Assembly (NCBI RefSeq): GCF_020179405.1
Contig: NZ_JAICBZ010000007.1
Coordinates: forward strand, 1-64,000
From: Xinfangfangia pollutisoli
GTDB taxonomy: Bacteria > Pseudomonadota > Alphaproteobacteria > Rhodobacterales > Rhodobacteraceae
Direction: 5' to 3'
DNA: 64,000 nucleotides
In this document: positions 48,558 through 57,422 of the stretch, one piece after another
Layout of the letters: each line of letters opens with the position of its first letter
How positions within the stretch are numbered: position 1 is the stretch's first letter
Notes under the pieces: model-generated
Seen by the model: only the letters and a program-made list of their open reading frames with translations
The model's database searches: none
Told to the model about the DNA's origin: nothing
Program-made: the position numbers and the translations under genes

Positions 48558-49103
48558 TCAGCGCGGCGGGGGGCCGGGCGGGGCCTGATCGGGGGCCGGA
48601 TTGCGGGTCTCGATCCGGGCCTGATCCAGCCAGCGGTTGATCGCCTTCACCAGATGCGCGCCGCCATCGCCCGAGGTCCAGGCCGCGCGCAAGGGCAGGT
48701 CGGGCCGGTCGGTCATCCGTAGGATCGGGCGGCGGATGGTGCTGCTCCCCGCGCCGCTCCGGTCGGGATCGCTGCCGGTGTCACGCCTTTCCTCGACCTC
48801 TGCCCTGCGGATCGATGCCAGCGCGAACCCCTCTTGCCGCGATCCGATCAGCGCGCGGATGCGCAACTCGCCCTGGCCGCTGTCGCGGTCAAGCCAAAGC
48901 CGCGCCCGCCGCAGCTCGACCGCCGCGAAGCCCAGGATCAGCACCAGGACAACCCAGCCCACAAGGGCCAGGCTGCCGCCGCCCTGACCGAAGGACAGCA
49001 GAAAAATCGCATCGGCCAGCAGCAGAAGGCCCACCAGAACGGCCTTCGACAGCGGCTCTTCGCGCAGCACCAGCCGCGCGGCGGAAGTCTCGCGGATCTT
49101 CAT
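48558..49103 (-). CDS. membrane protein of unknown function
   Basis: A 181-residue protein with two adjacent helices (KAVLVGLLLLADAIFLLSF and LALVGWVVLVLILGFAAVELRRA), followed by a soluble domain (LWLDRDSGQGELRIRALIG) that resembles a short PH-like fold, and a Pro-rich tail. No named family is recognised. It lies between ffh and the divergent LysR gene. The frame has the codon bias of its neighbours and a start directly at 49103. Confidence 0.6.
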   Translation of the reverse strand: MKIRETSAARLVLREEPLSKAVLVGLLLLADAIFLLSFGQGGGSLALVGWVVLVLILGFAAVELRRARLWLDRDSGQGELRIRALIGSRQEGFALASIRRAEVEERRDTGSDPDRSGAGSSTIRRPILRMTDRPDLPLRAAWTSGDGGAHLVKAINRWLDQARIETRNPAPDQAPPGPPPR

Positions 49104-49283
49104 CGGGAAACCTCGGACCGGAAATGGACAGGACGGCCATGGGCGCAGGCTGCCCGCGCGCCGCGGCTTGCGTCAAGATCCGGATCCCCCGAACCGCGGG
49201 GATGCGAAGATTGCGCCGGCCGCCCCTTGAAATCGCGCCATATTTCGGCAAGGTCTGTGCATGATCGCACAGGAGCCCTGCGC

Positions 49284-50177
49284 ATGGAGAATTGGGACGA
49301 GATCCGCACCGCCTATCAGGTTGCCCGGCTGGGCACCGTTTCGGGCGCGGCCGATGTGCTGGGGGTGCATCATGCAACCGTGATCCGCCATATCGACGCG
49401 CTGGAAAAGCGGCTGGGGACGCGGCTGTTCCAGCGCCATGCCCGCGGCTATACGCCGACCGAGGCGGGGCGCGATCTGCTGACCGTGGCCCAGGCGACGG
49501 ATGAGCAATTCGTCCAGCTGGGCAATCGGATCAAGGGCCAGGGCGAGTCGGTCTCGGGCGAATTGGTGGTGACCTCGATCTCGGGCCTCTCCTCGCTTCT
49601 GGTGCCGGTGCTGGCCAGTTTCCAGGCGAAATATCCCGAAGTCGTCGTGCGCTTTCTGACCGACATGCGGCTGTTCCGGCTGGATTACGGCGAGGCGCAT
49701 GTGGCGATCCGCGCCGGTGCAGCCCCGGAAGAGCCCGACAACGTGGTCCAGCCCCTGGTGCGGATCAAGACCGGGCTTTACGCCTCGGAAAGCTATGTGG
49801 CCGAACATGGCCGCCCCGCGGGCGAGGACGATCTGGCCGGCCACCGCTTCATCCTGCCCGACAACGAGGCCGCGCGCGCGCCCTTCTATCGCTGGCTGCG
49901 CGAAAGGGTGGGGGCGGATCGCTGCATCTTCCGCACGACCGAACCGCAGGCACTGGAACAGGCACTGCGCGAGGGGATCGGCATCGGCTTTCTGTCGGGC
50001 CATCGCGCCGAAGAGGGCGAGGGCCTGGTCGAGATCCTGCCGCCGCGCAGCGAATGGGATTCGCCCCTGTGGATCGTCACCCATGTCGACCTGCACCGCA
50101 CCCGCAAGGTACAGGCCTTTGTCACCCATCTGAAAGAGGTGGCCAAGGGCTGGAAACTGTGCGGCCCGGCGGAGTGA
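49284..50177 (+). CDS. LysR-family transcriptional regulator
   Basis: A 297-residue LysR protein. The helix-turn-helix NWDEIRTAYQVARLGTVSGAADVLGVHHATVIRHIDALEKRLG resembles the group with VHHATVIRHI-type recognition helices, and the effector domain starts near residue 90 (SGELVVTSISGLSSLLVPVLASF). AGGAG lies 9 bases before the ATG at 49284. The target is unknown; the divergent gene is the membrane protein at 48558-49103, with 180 bases between. Confidence 0.87.
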   Translation: MENWDEIRTAYQVARLGTVSGAADVLGVHHATVIRHIDALEKRLGTRLFQRHARGYTPTEAGRDLLTVAQATDEQFVQLGNRIKGQGESVSGELVVTSISGLSSLLVPVLASFQAKYPEVVVRFLTDMRLFRLDYGEAHVAIRAGAAPEEPDNVVQPLVRIKTGLYASESYVAEHGRPAGEDDLAGHRFILPDNEAARAPFYRWLRERVGADRCIFRTTEPQALEQALREGIGIGFLSGHRAEEGEGLVEILPPRSEWDSPLWIVTHVDLHRTRKVQAFVTHLKEVAKGWKLCGPAE

Positions 50178-50293
50178 TCGCGGGGGTCACAGGCACCAGC
50201 ACGGGCTTGTCTGCCGTGCAGGCTTGCGCCTAGGATCATCGGGCCCGGGCGGCTTGGGACCGGCGTGCCTTCCCTTGTTGCGAAAGGACCGTC

Positions 50294-51103
50294 ATGAGTG
50301 ACCTTTCCATTGGCGCCACGTCGCACGAACGCGCCGTGACCGAGGTCTTCCGCAACAGCAGGACCGGCTGGTTCCGATCGCGCGCCTATCACGAACACGG
50401 GGTCATGGTGCCGATGCTGCGCCGGCATGTCCGGCTGGAAACAGCCCGGATCCTGGATTTCGGCTGCGGCGGGTTGCCGATCGCCTCGGGCTCGTTCGCG
50501 CTGCGCTATCCTCGGGCCGAAGTCGTGGGCACGGATATCGAGCGGCCTGACCGCGACCGGATGGAGGCGGCCTTCCTGGCCCAGGCCGGCATGACACCGC
50601 CGCGCAACCTGCGGCTGGAGCAGTTGGCGCCAAGCACTCTGCCCGCGCATCTGGGCCAGTTCGACGCCATCTATGCCTGGAGCGTGTTCGAACACATTCC
50701 CCAAAGCGAAATCGTCACCTGCTTCCGGCTGATCCGCGAACGTCTGGCCGAGACCGGGGTGTTCTATTTCCAGATTGGGGGGCTGTATCACTCGTATATC
50801 GGCAGCCATCTGGGAAACTACCTGCCCAAGGGCTGGGGACATCTGGAACATGCCCTGTCCGAGATCCATGACATCGTCTTTTCCAGCGCGCAGCCCGAGG
50901 TGAAGAAGACGCGGGAATGGCAGCAGTTTCTTGAACTGAACCGGCTGGGCGCCGACGACTTCTTCGAAGCCGCGGCCGAGGCTGGGCTGACGCTGCTGTG
51001 GCGCGAGGATTTCGAAGATGGCGACCCGCCGGCGCGGCTTCTGCGCAATTACACCGCCAAGGCGCTGCGCACACATGAAATCCGGGGGCTGTTCAAGCGC
51101 TGA
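50294..51103 (+). CDS. class I SAM-dependent methyltransferase
   Basis: A 269-residue methyltransferase with motif I ILDFGCGGLPIASGSFALRYP and acidic VVGTDIERPDRDR, then FDAIYAWSVFEHIPQ. The EHIPQSEIVTCFRLIRERLAETGVFYFQIGG segment resembles methyltransferases found in sugar and secondary-metabolite clusters, but no such genes are nearby. GAAAGGACC precedes the ATG at 50294. It is convergent with the DUF2892 gene, 20 bases between the stops. Confidence 0.75.
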   Translation: MSDLSIGATSHERAVTEVFRNSRTGWFRSRAYHEHGVMVPMLRRHVRLETARILDFGCGGLPIASGSFALRYPRAEVVGTDIERPDRDRMEAAFLAQAGMTPPRNLRLEQLAPSTLPAHLGQFDAIYAWSVFEHIPQSEIVTCFRLIRERLAETGVFYFQIGGLYHSYIGSHLGNYLPKGWGHLEHALSEIHDIVFSSAQPEVKKTREWQQFLELNRLGADDFFEAAAEAGLTLLWREDFEDGDPPARLLRNYTAKALRTHEIRGLFKR

Positions 51104-51123
51104 GATGCCGGCGCCCCAGCGGC

Positions 51124-51327
51124 CTACCGGAAGGCGCAGCCGGTCTTCACGCCCAGTTTCCGGAACACGATCGCCGCCGGGCACCAGCCGCTCAGCGACG
51201 ACTGGATCAGGTTCGCGCCGATGAAGACGGTGAACCACAGGAAATAGGCCGAGACGTAATGGGTCAGCAGCACCGACAGCAGCACCATGCAGCCGGCGAA
51301 CAGCATCACGGAACGGTCAAGGGTCAT
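51124..51327 (-). CDS. DUF2892 (YgaP-type) small membrane protein
   Basis: A 67-residue protein with two helices (VMLFAGCMVLLSVLLTHYV, FLWFTVFIGANLIQSSLSGWCP), then AAIVFRKLGVKTGC. The NLIQSSLSGWCP and two conserved cysteines are typical for the DUF2892 family, which also forms the membrane part of the rhodanese YgaP. In many proteobacteria these genes travel with sulfide or persulfide-responsive genes. It follows the RND gene by 12 bases, as last gene of the efflux operon. Confidence 0.85.
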   Translation of the reverse strand: MTLDRSVMLFAGCMVLLSVLLTHYVSAYFLWFTVFIGANLIQSSLSGWCPAAIVFRKLGVKTGCAFR

Positions 51328-51339
51328 GGCAGGCGCCTT

Positions 51340-54300
51340 TCAGGCTTGGCTCTGGCTGCGGAACACCCGGTAGATCGCGGGGATCACCAGCACCGTCAGC
51401 AGGGTTGAGGTCAGAAGTCCGAACAGAAGCGAGATGGCCAGGCCCTGGAAGATCGGGTCGGCCAGGATCACCACCGCGCCGATCATCGCGGCGATGGCAG
51501 TCAGAAGGATCGGCTTGAAGCGGATCGCGCCGGCCTCGATCAGGGTCTCGACGCTGGGGCGCTGGCCCGCGGGCGTGGCGTGGCGAATGAAATCGACCAG
51601 GAGGATCGAGTTCCTGACGATGATGCCGGCCAGCGCGATGAAGCCGATCATCGAGGTGGCGCTGAAGGGCGCGTGGAACAGCCAATGGCCGGCCATGATG
51701 CCCAGAAAGGTCAGCGGGATCGGCGTCAGGATCACCAAGGGCAGCCGGAAGCTGCCGAATTGCGCCACGACCAGGATATAGATGCCCAGAAGCGCGATGC
51801 CGAAGGCCGCCCCCATGTCGCGGAAGGTGACCCAGGTCACTTCCCATTCGCCATCCCACAGCAAGGTGACCTGCGATTCATCCTCGGGCTGGCCATGCAG
51901 GCGGATCACCGGCTTTTCGCCCGGGGCCCAATCCATCGCGTCCAGTGCCTGGCCCACGGCGATCATGCCGTAAAGCGGCGCCTCGAACTGGCCGGCCAGC
52001 TCGGCCGTCACCATCTCGGCCGCACGGCCATTGTGGCGGAAGATCGGGAAACTGGCCTGTTCCTCGGTCACCCGGACCACATCGCCCAGTTCCACCACCC
52101 CGCGCGCCGCCGGATCCAGATCGGCCGGGATCGGCGTGGTCAGGAAGCGTTCGTCCAGGACCTTGCGGTCCTTGGGCAGGTCCAGTTGCAGGGGGATCGG
52201 ATAACGCCCCTCGCCCCGATGCGAATAGCCCACGGTCGTGCGGCCGTTCAGATAGGACAGCGTGTCGAAGACATCGGCCTGATCGACGCCGAAAAACTCC
52301 AGATCGTCGGCGGAAATCGTGGCCCGCAGCCGCCGCGCGCGGGTGCCATAGCTGTCATCGACATCGACCACGAAGGGCACGCTTTCAAAGGCCTGCCGGA
52401 TCTTCGCCGCCGCCGCCCGCCGCGCTTCGGGCGTGGGGCCGTAGACCTCGGCCAGCAGGGTCGAGATCACCGGCGGCCCGGGCGGCGGTTCGACCGTTTT
52501 CAGCACCGTGCCCGCGGGCACCGCCACCGCCTGCAGCCGGTCGCGAATGTCCAGCGCGATGGCATGGCTGGTACGGGTGCGGTCGGCCTTGGGGGTCAGC
52601 AGGATTTCCACCTCGCCCAGTTGCGGCTGGTCGCGCAGGAAGGAATGCCGCACCAACCCGTTGAAGTTGAACGGCGCCGACGTGCCGGCATGGGTGCGCA
52701 CCGAGACGACTTCGGGCAGGGTCAGCACGGCGGCGGCCACATCCTGCGCCACGCGGTCGGTCGCCTCGACCGCGGCGCCTTCGGGCAGGTCGATCATCAC
52801 CGAAAGCTCGGATTTATTGTCGAAGGGCAGCAGCTTGACCGTGACGTCCTTGCTGTACAGCGCCGCCAGCGAGCCGAAGGACAGGACGACCGTCGCCAGA
52901 AGAAAGCCCAGCGCCCGGCCGCGCGTGGCCAGGATCGGCCGCGCGACGCGGGCATAGATCGCCCCCAGCGCCCCGCCGCCCGGCCCGCCTGCGGCCGCGT
53001 CATGACCATGGCCCGCCAGCTGGGCGCGTCCGGCGATTTTCAGCATCAGCCAGGGGGTGATGATCACCGCGACGAAGAAGGAAAAGATCATCGCCGCGCT
53101 GGCATTGGCCGGAATGGGCGACATATAGGGCCCCATCAGCCCCGAGACGAACAGCATCGGCAACAGCGCCGCCACCACGGTCAGGGTGGCGACGATGGTC
53201 GGATTGCCCACCTCGGCCACCGCGTCGATGGCAGCCTGGGCGCGGGTCCGTCCGTCTTGCATGCCCCAATGGCGAGCGATGTTCTCGATCACCACGATCG
53301 CATCGTCGACCAGGATGCCGATGGAAAAGATCAGCGCGAACAGGCTGACGCGGTTCAGCGTATAGCCCATGACCCAGGCGGCAAAGAGCGTGAGAAGGAT
53401 GGTGACGGGGATGACGATGGCCACCACCACAGCCTCGCGCCAGCCGATGGCCAGCCACACGAGCGCGATGATCGACACGGTCGCCAGGCCCAGGTGGAAC
53501 AGCAGTTCATTGGCCTTTTCATTCGCCGTCTCGCCATAGTCGCGCGTCACGGTGACCTGGACCGAGCCGGGAATGACGCTGCCCTTCAACGCCTCAAGCC
53601 GGTGCAGCACCGCCTCGCCCACCACAACCGCATTGGCGCCGGCGCGCTTGGCCACGGCCAGCGTCACCGCCGGATGGCGTTCGGGCGCGCCATCGGCGCC
53701 GCGGGTGACCATGGACACGATATGGTCCGAAGTATCGGCGACATAAGACACATCGGCGACATCGGCCACATAGACCGGGCGGCCGTCGAAAGTGGTGACC
53801 AGAAGCCCCGCCACCTCCGAGGGCGCCTGCAGGGTTTCGCCCGCGACCAGCGCGACCGACTGGCCGCCGTCGCGCAGGCTGCCCGCCGCAAAGCTGCGAT
53901 TGGCCTGCTGCACCTTCTGCGCCAGTTGCTGCAGCGTCACGCCATACAGCGCCAGCCGGTCGGGATCGGGGGCGATGCGGATCGCGTCCTGCGCCTCGCC
54001 CACCAGATAGGTCAGCCCGACCTCATCGGTCTTGGCCATTTCGGCCTGCACCGCGCGCGCGATCCGGGTCAGGTCATTGGCCGACACCTCTTGCCCGGGC
54101 GCGGCCGACAGGGTCAGCGCCAGGATCGCCACATCGTCGATGCCGCGGCCGATCACCAAAGGCTCGGCGATCCCCACCGGCAGGCGCGCGATATTGGCGC
54201 GCAGCTTTTCATGCACACGCAGGATGGCATCGTCGGAATTGGTGCCGACCTTGAACCGCGCCGCGACCATGATCGCATCATCCGAAGTCTGGCTGTAGAC

Positions 54301-54573
54301 ATGCTCGACATCGTTGATCGCCTTGACGATCACCTCCAGCGGTTCGGTGACCAGCTTCACCGCATCCTCGGCCCGCAGACCGGGGGCCGAGACATGGATG
54401 TCGACCATCGGCACCGAGATCTGCGGCTCTTCCTCGCGCGGCAGGCTGATCAGCGCGACCAGCCCGGCGGCCAGCGCGGCCAGGATGAACAGGGGCGTCA
54501 GGGCCGAGCCGATGAAGCCCCGGGTCAGGCCCCCGGCGATGCCAAGCGGGTGTTTGGGCGAGGGGTCAGTCAT
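51340..54573 (-). CDS. RND-family efflux pump, inner-membrane subunit (AcrB type)
   Basis: A 1077-residue proton-driven exporter. The usual twelve helices and two periplasmic loops are present; helix 4 has SIGILVDDAIVVIENIARH with the two proton-relay Asp residues. The N-terminus (GFIGSALTPLFILAALAAGLVALISLPREEEPQISVPMVDI) is typical for the HAE1/AcrB branch. Its start overlaps the adaptor stop by eight bases, and DUF2892 follows. No outer-membrane TolC gene is adjacent. Substrate unknown; the AcrB branch carries organic compounds rather than metals. Confidence 0.93.
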   Translation of the reverse strand: MTDPSPKHPLGIAGGLTRGFIGSALTPLFILAALAAGLVALISLPREEEPQISVPMVDIHVSAPGLRAEDAVKLVTEPLEVIVKAINDVEHVYSQTSDDAIMVAARFKVGTNSDDAILRVHEKLRANIARLPVGIAEPLVIGRGIDDVAILALTLSAAPGQEVSANDLTRIARAVQAEMAKTDEVGLTYLVGEAQDAIRIAPDPDRLALYGVTLQQLAQKVQQANRSFAAGSLRDGGQSVALVAGETLQAPSEVAGLLVTTFDGRPVYVADVADVSYVADTSDHIVSMVTRGADGAPERHPAVTLAVAKRAGANAVVVGEAVLHRLEALKGSVIPGSVQVTVTRDYGETANEKANELLFHLGLATVSIIALVWLAIGWREAVVVAIVIPVTILLTLFAAWVMGYTLNRVSLFALIFSIGILVDDAIVVIENIARHWGMQDGRTRAQAAIDAVAEVGNPTIVATLTVVAALLPMLFVSGLMGPYMSPIPANASAAMIFSFFVAVIITPWLMLKIAGRAQLAGHGHDAAAGGPGGGALGAIYARVARPILATRGRALGFLLATVVLSFGSLAALYSKDVTVKLLPFDNKSELSVMIDLPEGAAVEATDRVAQDVAAAVLTLPEVVSVRTHAGTSAPFNFNGLVRHSFLRDQPQLGEVEILLTPKADRTRTSHAIALDIRDRLQAVAVPAGTVLKTVEPPPGPPVISTLLAEVYGPTPEARRAAAAKIRQAFESVPFVVDVDDSYGTRARRLRATISADDLEFFGVDQADVFDTLSYLNGRTTVGYSHRGEGRYPIPLQLDLPKDRKVLDERFLTTPIPADLDPAARGVVELGDVVRVTEEQASFPIFRHNGRAAEMVTAELAGQFEAPLYGMIAVGQALDAMDWAPGEKPVIRLHGQPEDESQVTLLWDGEWEVTWVTFRDMGAAFGIALLGIYILVVAQFGSFRLPLVILTPIPLTFLGIMAGHWLFHAPFSATSMIGFIALAGIIVRNSILLVDFIRHATPAGQRPSVETLIEAGAIRFKPILLTAIAAMIGAVVILADPIFQGLAISLLFGLLTSTLLTVLVIPAIYRVFRSQSQA

Positions 54574-55594
54574 GGCTGGCCCCCGTGGCGGCGGCGGCAG
54601 CGGCGGCCCCGTCGGTCAGGACGGTATCGCCGGCTTGCAGACCCGACAGGATTTCAACCATCGCCACGCCTGCAACCGTCTGGGGCGCACCCGGCACCAC
54701 GGCGCGCAGGGTGACGGCATCGCCTGTTTGCACGGCCACGAAATCCAGCCCAGCCCGTGCAACCAGCGCGGTTTCCGGCACCATCAGCGCCGTGCGCGTG
54801 GCCAAGGGCAGGCGCACCAGCACCCGGGCGTCGACGAAACGGTCGGACAGGCCTTCGGCCGAGACATCGGCCAGGACACGGCCATTCTCGATCAGCGGAT
54901 AGATCCGTTCCAGCCGGCCCTGCATCGCGCCCTCGGGGCCTTCGATCTGCATCAGCGCGCCGTCCTGCAGCGCCGCCGCATGGCGTTCGGGCACGGCCAG
55001 GCGCAGATACAGGCCGCCGCCGCCGATCAGCGCCACTTCTTCCCCCGCCTGGATCACCGCGCCCCGGGCAAGCGGCACATCCAGCACCCGGCCCGCGACC
55101 GGGGCCAGCACCGCGCCTTCGGCCGCCTGCTGTTCGACCACCCGAGCCTGGGCGATCACCGCATCCAGCTGGCCCCGCAGCACCGTGACCTGAGTGCGCA
55201 GCGCATCCAGATTCTGCGCCGTGGTCACGCCGCGGGCCAGCAATTCCTCGCCGCGCTTCAGTTCCGTCGCGGCATTGTCGAGCTGGGCCTGAAGGGCGGC
55301 CTCTTGGGCCTGCAGCGCCGACAGCTGGAAGCTGAGCTTCTCGTCCAGGATCCGGCCCAGGACCTGCCCCGCCGTGACCTGATCGCCCTCGCTGACCGTC
55401 AGCTCGACCAGCGTGCCGCCCAGCCGCGCCCGGGCGGGCAGACGGTCGCGCGCCTCGATCCGGCCGAAGACCGCCTTCCAGTCGGTCATGACCTGCGGCG
55501 CCAGCAGCAGCGCGGGCGGCACTTCGGCCAGGGCTGCCAGCGGGGCAAGGCCCAGCGCGACAGGCACGATCAGCGGCATCAGGATCCGGCGCAT
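54566..55594 (-). CDS. RND efflux periplasmic adaptor subunit
   Basis: A 342-residue adaptor with signal peptide MRRILMPLIVPVALGLAPLAALA. LVELTVSEGDQVTAGQVLGRI starts the lipoyl half-domain, followed by an alpha hairpin (LSALQAQEAALQAQLDNAATELKRGEELLARGVTTAQ), the second half LAPVAGRVLDVPLARGAVIQAGEE and the beta-barrel part. The ATG at 55594 is chosen over a TTG two codons earlier. It is first gene of adaptor - RND - DUF2892 and lies about 50 bases downstream of an AT-rich palindrome that may be its operator. Confidence 0.9.
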   Translation of the reverse strand: MRRILMPLIVPVALGLAPLAALAEVPPALLLAPQVMTDWKAVFGRIEARDRLPARARLGGTLVELTVSEGDQVTAGQVLGRILDEKLSFQLSALQAQEAALQAQLDNAATELKRGEELLARGVTTAQNLDALRTQVTVLRGQLDAVIAQARVVEQQAAEGAVLAPVAGRVLDVPLARGAVIQAGEEVALIGGGGLYLRLAVPERHAAALQDGALMQIEGPEGAMQGRLERIYPLIENGRVLADVSAEGLSDRFVDARVLVRLPLATRTALMVPETALVARAGLDFVAVQTGDAVTLRAVVPGAPQTVAGVAMVEILSGLQAGDTVLTDGAAAAAAATGASHD

Positions 55595-55645
55595 GGTCAA
55601 CCCCCTTCGGCGCGGACAGAGGGGTCCGCGGCTCCAAGCCTATAT

Positions 55646-55669
55646 ATTCACATTTTTGCATTTGTAAAT
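55646..55669 (-). promoter_or_regulatory. AT-rich palindrome, candidate operator of the RND/DUF2892 operon
   Basis: On the minus strand ATTTACA-N10-TGTGAAT forms an imperfect 24-base palindrome (6 of 7 arm positions match) in an AT-rich patch 52 bases before the adaptor start. ATTC arms in such settings are bound by ArsR-type sulfide sensors (BigR/SqrR) in related bacteria; the exact ATTC-N8-GAAT form is only half met here. Confidence 0.45.
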
Positions 55670-55830
55670 CGGCAAATCCGTCGCGGCGGTGGATTCTTTG
55701 CCCAGAACCGGCGCCCGCTCCGCATTCGCGCCATATTCGCGGCCTATCCGCCAGCGCATCGCCCGCCCGGTTGCCCCCGGTTGCCCCCGGGCTGCCCTGC
55801 CCCGCCTGCCCCCTTGCTTCGGTATGTGCC

Positions 55831-57171
55831 ATGACTGCATCCTTTTCCCCCTTTGCCGGTTCCCCCTTTGCCGGAGGCCGCGCGCCCGAGGCGCTGACGC
55901 CCGAAGACCTGTCGGCCGGCGACCTGCAGCTTCTGCAGACCGCGCGGCTTTCGGCCACGCTGCGCCATGCCTATGACCATTCGCCGGTCCAGCGCGCCAA
56001 GATGCAGGCCGCAGGCCTAAGCCCCGACGATTTCCGCGCCCCCGAGGATCTGCGCCGCTTCCCCTTCACCACCAAGGCCGACATGCGCGGCGCCTATCCG
56101 TTCGGGCTGTTCGCCGTGCCGCGCGCGCAGATCCTGCGGCTGCATGCCTCGTCCGGCACCACCGGCAAGCCCACGGTCGTGGGCTATACGGCCGAGGATC
56201 TTGAGGTCTGGACCGCGGTCATGGCGCGCGCGATCCGCGCCGCGGGCGGCCGGCCGGGCGATCTGGCGCAGAATGCCTTCGGCTACGGGCTGTTCACCGG
56301 CGGGCTTGGCTTCCATTACGGGGCCGAGCGGCTGGGCTGCACCGTCGTGCCGGTCTCGGGCGGGATGACCGAACGGCAGGTGACGCTGATGCACGATTTC
56401 CGCCCCCGGCTGATCTTCGGCACGCCCAGCTACATGCTGTCGATCCTGGACGAATTCGCCCGGCGCGGGCTGGATCCGCGCGGCTGCGGGCTGGAGATCG
56501 GCATTTTCGGCGGCGAGCCCTGGACCGAGGCGCTGCGGGCCGAGATCGAATCCGGCTTCGGCATCGCCGCGCAGGACAATTACGGCCTGTCCGAGATCAT
56601 CGGCCCCGGCGTGGCGATTGAAAAGGCCGGCGATCAGGGCGCGCTGACGATCTGGGAGGACCTGTTCTATCCCGAGATCATCGACCCCGATACCGGCGCG
56701 CCGCTGCCCGATGGCGCGGCGGGGGAACTGGTGCTGACCACGCTGGCCAATACGGCGATGCCGATGATCCGCTACCGCACCCGCGACCTGACCCGGCTTT
56801 TGCCCGGCAAGGGCAGCGCGATGCGGCGGATGGAAAAGGTGCGCGGCCGGTCGGATGACATGATCATCCTGCGCGGCGTCAATGTCTTTCCCACCCAGAT
56901 CGAAAGCCAGTTGGTCGGCTGCGCGGGCCTTGCCCCGCATTTCCAGATCGAACTCAGCCGGCCGCAGCGGATGGATGCGATGGCGATCCTGGCCGAGGCC
57001 CTGCCCGCGCATGCCACCCCCGAGGCCCGCCGCCAGGCCGGCCGCGACCTGGCGCATCGGATCAAAAGCACGCTGGGTCTGACGGTCGAGGTGCGGGTGG
57101 GCGACCCCGGCAGCCTGCCCCGCAGCGAAGGCAAGGCGCGGCGCGTCATCGACCTGCGCCCGAAGGACTGA
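55831..57171 (+). CDS. paaK: phenylacetate-CoA ligase family protein
   Basis: A 446-residue adenylate-forming enzyme of the PaaK type: LRLHASSGTTGKPTVVGYTAEDLEVW (P-loop), FGYGLFTGGLGFHYGAERLG, FGTPSYML, EIGIFGGEPWTEALR and DNYGLSEIIGPGVA, then RGVNVFPTQIE and the C-terminal Lys region SEGKARRV. It should make phenylacetyl-CoA, but no other paa genes are present, so a different aryl acid is possible. The ATG at 55831 is the first in the conserved part; the frame is open to 55771. Residues 4-13 show a tandem SPFAG-SPFAG. Confidence 0.85.
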   Translation: MTASFSPFAGSPFAGGRAPEALTPEDLSAGDLQLLQTARLSATLRHAYDHSPVQRAKMQAAGLSPDDFRAPEDLRRFPFTTKADMRGAYPFGLFAVPRAQILRLHASSGTTGKPTVVGYTAEDLEVWTAVMARAIRAAGGRPGDLAQNAFGYGLFTGGLGFHYGAERLGCTVVPVSGGMTERQVTLMHDFRPRLIFGTPSYMLSILDEFARRGLDPRGCGLEIGIFGGEPWTEALRAEIESGFGIAAQDNYGLSEIIGPGVAIEKAGDQGALTIWEDLFYPEIIDPDTGAPLPDGAAGELVLTTLANTAMPMIRYRTRDLTRLLPGKGSAMRRMEKVRGRSDDMIILRGVNVFPTQIESQLVGCAGLAPHFQIELSRPQRMDAMAILAEALPAHATPEARRQAGRDLAHRIKSTLGLTVEVRVGDPGSLPRSEGKARRVIDLRPKD

Positions 57172-57173
57172 CG

Positions 57174-57229
57174 CCCGCAGGAGCGGCCCCCGCAGGGCTG
57201 CCCCCGCAGGATGGCCCCCCGCAGGATGG
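57174..57229. repeat. short tandem repeat after the CoA ligase gene
   Basis: Four imperfect copies of a 13-15-base unit around CCCCCGCAGGATGG lie directly after the paaK-like stop. The rest of the gap to 57422 shows no gene; it must hold the promoter of the adaptor gene at 57423. Confidence 0.6.
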
Positions 57230-57422
57230 ACCACGAGGGCCGGATTTCCGGGCAAATCCGCAACGCGGGCAAAAAAGTGAACTGTTCTGTGCAGAAATTC
57301 AGGGCCCAAACGCCTGGACCTGCGCAACAGGAGGTTGACGGGCCCGTGATCCTGCCTCAGGCAAGGACACGCGGCCCCGCCGCCCCCCATTCCGATCTTC
57401 CTGCCCCACCCGGAGCCTCCAG

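Noticed and set aside
51580-54714. A 1044-residue plus-strand open frame
   Set aside because: Antisense to the first RND gene, with Gln/His/Asp-rich shadow composition and no domain.
55771-55830. Longer start of the paaK-like gene
   Set aside because: The extra 20 residues (MPPVAPGLPC...) are not family-like and the ATG at 55831 fits better.
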